Below, piece after piece: positions 57,501 through 64,000 of a stretch of DNA of 64,000 nt. The DNA comes from Gaeumannomyces sp. JS-464. Its lineage: Eukaryota > Ascomycota > Sordariomycetes > Magnaporthales > Magnaporthaceae. The notes under the pieces were generated by a model, which made no database searches, was not told where the DNA came from, and saw only the letters and a program-made list of their open reading frames with translations. The position numbers and the translations under genes are program-made. The DNA is taken from positions 2,728,001 to 2,792,000 of the forward strand of contig NGZR01000001.1 in the NCBI GenBank assembly GCA_002197995.1, written 5' to 3'. How positions within the stretch are numbered: the first letter of the stretch is position 1; each line of letters opens with the position of its first letter.

Positions 57501-60500
57501 TCACGGGATGCACTGCCGTCGATCTTCCGCCGTACCAGTATGCCTACGGGCCTGTCAACTACTACGAAAGCCGTTACAGCCGCGAGTACCGCGGCCGCAA
57601 GGTTGCACGCCACGATCTCCTGGGCTATAAGCTGTCCGGGAATGCTCATTTGCGGCCGCAGTGGCGCAACGTGCTGCGGCTTAAGGATCTCCCTTGGCTG
57701 CAGGACCACTGTCTGATTCCGTTCCCCGTGCTCCCTGCAGCCGCCTACGTTGCCGTGGCGGTTGAGGCAGCCAGTCAGGCCTACAACGAATTTCAGGAGC
57801 CGCGGTCAGTGGCTGCCTTTGCACTGCGCAACGTCTCTATAAAGACGGCTCTGCGTATCCCCGAGCACGACTACGGCACCGAGGTCCTCACGACGCTGGA
57901 GCTCGACGAGGCTAGCACAGCCAGCTCCCCAGCCTGGGCCGGATTTACCGTCAGCTCTGTCGGCCGCGGGTCGGACGTCTGGGTGGAGCACTGTGTTGGC
58001 CAGATCAAGGTCGAGCTCCTGGCGTCCGGCCAAAGGACGCCCATTCCCACGCACAAAATGGATGCCCGCAACGTCGACATGGCGCAGTGGTATTCGACCT
58101 TTTCCAAGCTTGGCCTTGGGTACGGCCCCGCCTTCCGCGGCCTGTCCGATATTGGCGCGGATCCGGCCCTCAACATGGCGACGGCCACCGTGGCCCTCGA
58201 CACAACGGCTGGCACAATTCAAGGCGAATCCAGATATATCGTCCATCCCGCATCCCTGGACTCCCTACTCCAGCTCGGCCTGATCTCGTGCCACGGAGGA
58301 CAAATTGACAAGGCGCGGACGGCGTTTGTTCCCATTCATATGGATCGCCTATGGCTCAAGAACAACGGGTTCAAAGGGGAGACACGGGCACTCGGCATAG
58401 CCACTGGACAGATGCGCGGGCTGCGTGGTGCATATGTGCACCTTCAGCTTGCCAATAGAGCCACCGGGGAGGTGACTCTTGAGCTTCCAACCCTTCGTTG
58501 CATCTCATATGCCGATGGGACACCGTCGTCGGCCGCCACGTCCACAACAACCAACAAGCTCTTCTCGGCACCCCTCCTCCGTCTGGCTTGGAGGCCAGAC
58601 ATCCGTACCATGGACGGTACACAGGTTAAAAAATGCTTCCCACCGCCGAGCGGGAACGTGGCACGTGCTCACATGTTCGATCTCTTTGCCCGCGTGTCAT
58701 CCCTAATTGTGGCCGAGATCTGCCTCCGATACGGGCACCTGCCAGAGGTGGAGCCTCCAGAGAACCCCGCCGATTCACGTACCATCCACCACTTCATCGC
58801 GTGGGCCAAGAGGCGCCTGGGGACGCTAGCCAGTGGATGGACGAAGCCAGGAACCTTTCCAGCCCTGCCCGCACCGCGCTCCTGGACGAGCTGTACGCTG
58901 GGCTCCCGGAGCCATGCGTTGAAATCGACGTCGCCGTGCGGCTGTTCCGCAACATGGAGGACATCATCTACGAGCGCCGCACCGGACTCGACGTCCTGCT
59001 CGAGGGCGGCCTGCTCACAGCCCTGTACCAGACGGGGCTGGTCATGACAGGGGCATACCCGCAGCTGTCGCGCGTGTTCCAGTCGCTGGGCCACGCCAAC
59101 CCGCACATGCGCATCCTCGAGCTCGGGGCCGGCACCGGCGGCGCCACGCGCGAGGTGCTCCGGGCCCTGGGCGGCGGGCTCGAGGGCGTCGGCGGCGGCA
59201 TCAAGCGTTACAAGGACTTCACCTTCACCGACATATCGAGCGCCTTCCTCAAGACTGCGCAGGAGTCGCTCCCGTTCCCGGACATGCACTACGCGACGCT
59301 CAACATCGAGCACGACCCGCTCAAGCAGGGGTTCGAGCCGGTTTATGACGTCGTGCTGGCTTCTCAGGTCCTGCACGCGACGGCCAGCATGGCCAGGACG
59401 CTGCAAAACGTGCGCAAGTTGCTCAAGCCGGGCGGCCGCCTTGTGTTAGTCGAGAATGTCACCCAAGCTATCGGACAAGGCGTGGTTCTTGGTACCCTAA
59501 CCGGGTACTGGGACGGAATTCCCGATGGCCGCACGGATAGCCCTTTCATGTCCCTAGACCGGTGGCAGAAAGAGCTCTATGAGGCAGGATTCAATGGCAC
59601 CGAGCAAGTCTTCGACGACTACCCGGCTCCACACACTACCGCCTGTACCATCGTCTCGACGGTTACCGCATTCCAGGAACCGAAAGTCGCGTCGAAAAGA
59701 TGCCGTTCAGCTTTTATATGGGGAACCCGAGGTCCCAGGGGTAATTGCTGCAATGGCCTCCGAGATGGAACAGCGCGGGCTCTCCCCTCGGTTGACCACT
59801 TTCGAAAGCCTCCTGGACGGCACCGAATCCCTCCCAGACCAGCCCTTGCGGGTAGTGGCGTTCCTGGACGGCGAAAATCTGCTGCTCGAGGCAGACGAGG
59901 CGCGGCTTCTGCTCTTCCAAGAACTGGCTCGACGCGCATCCAGCATGATGTGGGTCGTGTCCTGTGGCATGGTCAGGGGCAGCGACCCTAAGGGAGGCGT
60001 GGTCATGGGCCTGCTACGCACTATCGGCACAGAGAACCCAACGTCTCGCTTCCGGTTTGTCGACGTGGATCCCTGCCAGGGGGCTTGCGAGGACCCGCGT
60101 TTGGCTCCGTCGCTGGTCGACATCGAAGTCGGCATGCAGACCGCGGACCCCGCAGCCGAAGTGACTCCCGAGGATCGCGAGTACGTCTATCAGGACGGCC
60201 ATTTATGGGTTAGCAGGCTGGTGCCCGACGAGGCATTGAACGACGCGCTCGATTTGAGCGAGGCCTCACCAGAACGCGCAGAGCTGCTCGCCTTTGACGG
60301 GCACGGCCCAGTCCGCGCGGCCTTTGGCACGCCAGGTCTCCTAACGTCTCTCTACTTCAAGCCATACGATCTTATCAAGAGACCGCTGGCCGACGACTGG
60401 ATTCAGGTCAAGTGTGCAGCCGTGGGCCTCAACTGGAAAGACCTGGCCATCTCTGCGGGCCGCTTCGACATGGACGAGTACTCCTCCGAGTTCTCGGGTG

Positions 60501-62585
60501 TCGTCGACCGCGTCGGTGCCGACATCACTCATCTGTCTGTCGGAGACCGCGTCTACGGGCTGGGCAGGGGCCACTTTGGCAACTACGTCCGCACGCCCGC
60601 CAAGTTCGCCCAGCCGATGCGGGTGGAGGACGACATGGTTGAGGTAGCCACTATGCCGTTGGTGTACATGACAGCCGTTTACGCGTTTGAGCACGCCGCC
60701 AGGGTCAAGAAAGGGGACCGGGTGCTGATCCAGTCAGCCACAGGCGGCCTCGGGCTCGCCGCGATTCAACTCGCGCGCGCCAAGGGGGCAGAGGTGTTTG
60801 CCACAGTTGGAAGCCGCGACAAAGCGCGCTTCCTCGAGGAGGATGTGGGAATCCCGTCCAGCCACATCTTCTCGTCCCGGGGGCCCGGCACCAACACTGG
60901 TCTTGCCGCCCTGGGATCGCAGCCGCGCTTCGACATTATCCTCTGCGCCACCTCGGGCGACGCCATGTACGAATCGCTGCAGGCTTTGGCGCCGCTTGGC
61001 ACTCTTGTCGACGTGGGCCGCCTCGACGTGCAAAACTCCAAGACGCTCAGCCTTGAGCTGCTCAAGAAGTGCGCCTCCTTTGCGTCCTTTGACCTGGGCG
61101 TCGTCGTCGACGCGAGCCCGGAGATGGGCCACTCCCTGATGGCGCGCGTCCACAAATACCTCAGCGAGGGTCTCATCGGCCCCGTCAAGCCCCTTGCGAC
61201 GTACGATGTATCGCGGCTCGACCAAGCCCTCCTCGCATTCTCCAAGGGCACCCACATCGGGAAGTTTGTCATTACCTTCCAAGACCCCTCGTCGGTGGTG
61301 AAAATGGTGCCGCCGGTACCAGACGCCGAGTTCAAGCCCGACGCAACCTACCTCATATCTGGAGGTCTTGGAGGCTTGGGGAGATCCATCATTGCCTGGA
61401 TGGCCGACCGTGGTGCCCGGGACTTTGTCATTTTGTCCCGGAGCGGCCCTGACCATGGCAGCACCGAGGCGCAAACCCTGATTGAGACCCTGGCGACCCG
61501 TGGCGTCCGCGTGGAGCCGGAGAGGTGCGATGTCGCCGTGCGCAGCCATGTTGACGGAATCGTCGCCAGGCTGCAGTCCCAAAGCCGGCGGATCGGAGGC
61601 ATCGTCCACGCGGCCATGTCTCTCCAGGACAAATCCTTCGACAAGCTGACGGCCAAGCACTGGCGCGATGCGTTGGCGGCCAAAGTCCAAGGCACGTACA
61701 ACCTGCACGAGGCCACCCTCGGACAGCCGCTCGACTTCTTCGTCATGACCACGTCCCTCGAGTCCGTCCTGGCCCTGGCGACGCAGAGCGCCTACACGGC
61801 AGCGACAAACTTCCAGGAGATGTTTGCGCGCTTCCGGCGGCGGCAGCGGCTCCCCGCGTCGACGGCCTCGTTTGGCCTCATCAACGACGTCGGCGCCCTC
61901 AGCCGCAACACGACGACCAAGAACATGATGGCTCGCAACAAGGCCATGACCGTGTCGGAGCTCCGGTTCCTCCAGCTGCTGGAGCCCGCCTTCCGCAACA
62001 ACGAGCCTGACGGGACTCCATCGTGGGCAGGCAGCACGAGTGATCCTCTGTCCATCGCCGGCGTCAACACGTGTCTTGACCCGGCCGTCATGGCGGCCAG
62101 CAGACGGCAGGAGGCCGAAGCGGCAAGCTCTGGAGGTGCTGTTCCAAGGTGGCACAGCGATGCGCGTGTCTCGCTGGTCATGAGAGCCACCGAGGACGCC
62201 CTCAACCACCTCGAGACGGCCTCGTCCTCGGCAGCCGACACCACCAAGGGCAGAGATGGGGCAAGCGCCGTGGCCACTCTCCGGCGGGAGTTTGATGAGG
62301 CCATCAAGACCGACGGCAAGGCCGGGCAGGAGAAGACCGAGGCGATGGTCGGGGGCCATTGTCAAAACTGTGGCGGAAATGGTTTTCATGGACGTATCGA
62401 GCATCAATGCGGACCGCACCGTCGCGCACTACGGAGTCGACAGCCTCATTGCGGCCGAACTCAGGAACTGGTTCAACACGGCATTTGGGATCGACATCAG
62501 CATGCTAGACCTTCTGGATACGAGAAGCAGCATAAAGTCACTGGCGGGCAGTATTGTGAGCAACGCTCTGGAAGCAGCAAGTTGA
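54550..62585 (+). CDS. Highly reducing iterative type I polyketide synthase, KS-AT-DH-cMT-ER-KR-ACP (five frameshifts)
   Basis: Cytosolic megasynthase of about 2,650 aa building a reduced, C-methylated polyketide chain. Exon 1 is 54550-54616, the intron 54617-54675 (GTATGT..CCAG), then one long exon. KS: active Cys in DTACSSS, His in HGTGTPVGD and LGHTESASA. An Asn/Gly-rich linker (55980-56100) precedes AT, with Ser in GHSSGEMAAA. DH (about 57600-58400) has its His in WLQDHC, but the usual HxxxGxxxxP motif is degenerate (Pro in place of Gly). cMT: LELGAGTGGATREV. ER: complete, with IQSATGGLGLAAIQLARAKG. KR: ISGGLGGLGRS and the Tyr in SAYTAATNF. ACP: phosphopantetheine Ser in YGVDSLIAAEL. No thioesterase is present, so release must be in trans. 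One-base shifts occur near 56895, 57420, 58845, 59690 and 62350; as written only KS and part of AT are translated. Domain content resembles LovF-type synthases; the product cannot be predicted. Confidence 0.93.
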
Positions 62586-63352
62586 TTTTGTACCAGGCAA
62601 CAGGCCTTTGTGGATTGCCTAGTCCAAGATAGCTATCATATTAATAGAATACAATGGGAGACTCCAGAGGACGCGAAATCGATTAAGATTCACATTTTTC
62701 CGTTGCTTTTTCCGTTCCTTTTTCCGTTTTAATTTCTCTTAGCTTTTCTCGTTTTCTCTCGTCACCTTTCCGCTTCTTGGTTTCCCATGTTTTCTTTTTT
62801 CGTTTCGTTTTCCCTTTCTCGTCGTCCTCCTTTCCCCTTCTCTTTTTCTTTTATATGCCATTCAAATTGTTACCCTAAAATTTCAACGGAACTATTTCTC
62901 CGGTTCCCCTTTCGCTTTGATAGCAAAGAGCGCCTTTCGTGCGTCTCTCCTATGACCTTTGTTTGTATGTGCCGGTTTTACATGAATAAAGCCAGAGTGT
63001 GGGTGGTGTGAACATCAATCCACAAATGGCCGCAGTATAGCTTCTTCCTTCCCAATATATAACTTTAGCTCCTGTTATGAAGTGATCTCATTCCCAAACC
63101 CACGCATTAAAATAGCGCTTCCGCAGAATGTCCGAAGATCGCCACCGTTGTAAGAGGTTTCAAGATTAATCCAATTGCCTTTCAAACATCAGCAGATGGG
63201 TGAGATACACGACTCCTGGCAGAAGGGGAGACAAATGTGAAAAATAATTGGGATATGGATCGTGTTTATATCTATAACTATAGGTAGGTCTATACTGAGC
63301 TTAGAAATTAGACTACAAGGGACAAAGGGAAAACAAACATGCGAATACTACA
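62586..63352. other. Convergent intergenic region
   Basis: T/C-rich and AT-rich sequence between the 3' ends of the synthase and the FAD oxidase. No gene is recognised. Confidence 0.5.
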
Positions 63353-64000
63353 TCACTCCAGCTGCCATAACTCGGACGAGCTGGCCCGGCTAGCCCGCCC
63401 TCCTTTAGTATCCGCGATGCTGTACTGCAGTTTGAAGCCGCCTGGTGCTAGCTTCTGAAACACCTGCTTCGGGTCGTACTTTCGGCTGGCCGCCCGCATC
63501 CTCTGGAGGGTCCTGCCGCCAAAGCTTTCATAGGGCTTCTGCGAATAGTGCGCGTCGTTGATGAACTGATACTTGTCGTACACCTTGCGAGAACGTGTGT
63601 ATTCCTCGATCCGGGCCAGCAGTCTCTCGAGCAGATCGTTGGCCTTGTCCGTATCCTCCTCCCGTTGCCAGCCAAAGGCAGGGTTGAGCCACAGCTGTGT
63701 CTTTGGTGTGACGTTCATCGGGTCCTCGCCGTACTTGCGCGATTGTTCAACCATGTTTTTCGAGATTGGCTGGGCGAACAGGATCAGAGTGCCGCCTTGC
63801 AGCTCAGATGCCTCCTGCCTAAATTCGTCGAAAATGCCTGGCAGGCCAAGGTAGGTGTCCTTGTCGAACAGCAAAGTGGTGGCCCCCCACGTCCAGCGCG
63901 GCAGAGACCCAGGGGCCGGGATACCTGCCAGGGCTGCGAAGTTGTTATGAACGCGCGTATCATCCAAAGTGTTGGGGATGCGGTAGAAAGCATCGAATGC
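63353..64000 (-). CDS. FAD-linked (BBE-like) oxidoreductase, C-terminal part, cut by window edge
   Basis: Only the last 215 or so codons are inside the window; the frame is open to 64000. The C-terminal berberine-bridge-enzyme-like block is visible: YQFINDAHYSQKPYESFGG, then LQRMRAASRKYDPKQVFQKL and PGGFKL, the standard end of fungal 6-hydroxy-D-nicotine-oxidase-like flavoproteins. The FAD-binding domain lies outside. Such enzymes catalyse two-electron oxidations or cyclisations and are frequent in polyketide clusters, so it is likely the next tailoring gene of this locus. It is convergent with the synthase, with 0.77 kb between. No frame defect is seen in the visible part. Confidence 0.85.
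   Translation of the reverse strand, partial: AFDAFYRIPNTLDDTRVHNNFAALAGIPAPGSLPRWTWGATTLLFDKDTYLGLPGIFDEFRQEASELQGGTLILFAQPISKNMVEQSRKYGEDPMNVTPKTQLWLNPAFGWQREEDTDKANDLLERLLARIEEYTRSRKVYDKYQFINDAHYSQKPYESFGGRTLQRMRAASRKYDPKQVFQKLAPGGFKLQYSIADTKGGRASRASSSELWQLE

Noticed and set aside
60734..62419. 561-codon open frame antisense to the synthase
   Set aside because: It mirrors the ER/KR coding region, has Arg/Gly/Val-rich shadow composition and no motif; it is a by-product of GC-rich coding sequence.
1..64000. RIP as the general cause of gene damage
   Set aside because: Most defects are single-base indels, and there are no AT-rich, stop-dense stretches over the genes. At most two of the stops fit a CpA-to-TpA change.
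1..64000. CRISPR arrays, telomere repeats, rRNA genes
   Set aside because: Scanned for regularly spaced repeats, TTAGGG arrays and rRNA-like segments; none seen.

Overview
The window is nuclear DNA of a filamentous ascomycete (Pezizomycotina; the gene families suggest a Sordariomycete, which is an inference). The evidence is short introns with GTAAGT-type donors and TACTAAC/CTGAC-like branch sites, HET-domain, DUF7580-like and acuF-like C2H2/ankyrin proteins, a highly reducing iterative polyketide synthase, and a PIF/Harbinger element of fungal type. There are no bacterial operons, rRNAs or convincing tRNAs.

Layout. 1.3-3.2 kb: a four-exon cytochrome P450. 3.8-6.0 kb: HET protein 1. 7.7-9.4 kb: an intact Fringe/GT31-like glycosyltransferase. 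10.0-14.9 kb (minus): a C2H2 plus ankyrin protein that seems to run on into a nine-exon unknown region. It is divergent from a DUF7580-like protein at 15.5-17.4 kb. 18.9-21.2 kb: a kelch-type membrane protein. 21.6-23.3 kb (minus): an unknown multi-pass membrane protein. 24.2-31.8 kb (minus): a NO VEIN/sacsin-like GHKL ATPase followed only 46 nt later by HET protein 2. 32.9-34.0 kb (minus): a relic of a polyketide synthase ketoreductase domain. 35.1 kb: a small secreted protein. 36.3-38.3 kb: a SYLF (Ysc84-type) protein with a proline-rich PPxY tail. 38.9-40.9 kb: an intact protein of unknown function. 41.2-42.0 kb: a short element bounded by 50-bp inverted repeats. 42.2-44.6 kb (minus): a large ankyrin protein. 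46.04-49.72 kb: a complete PIF/Harbinger transposon with perfect 35-bp TIRs, a TTA target duplication, a transposase and a convergent Myb/SANT-like gene. 51.0-64.0 kb: a biosynthetic cluster (SDR, O-methyltransferase, KS-AT-DH-cMT-ER-KR-ACP polyketide synthase, FAD-linked oxidase) that runs off the right edge.

Biologically, 3.8-44.6 kb is an accessory region rich in allorecognition or immune-type architectures. The right end is a secondary-metabolite locus, and the transposon lies between the two.

Most long genes here are interrupted by single-base frameshifts, about 25 in all and often in short G/C or T runs, and four genes carry one in-frame stop each. The proteins are otherwise well conserved with intact splice sites, so consensus errors in the assembly are at least as likely as gene decay. 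Spans below give the whole inferred gene and the text states where each frame breaks.
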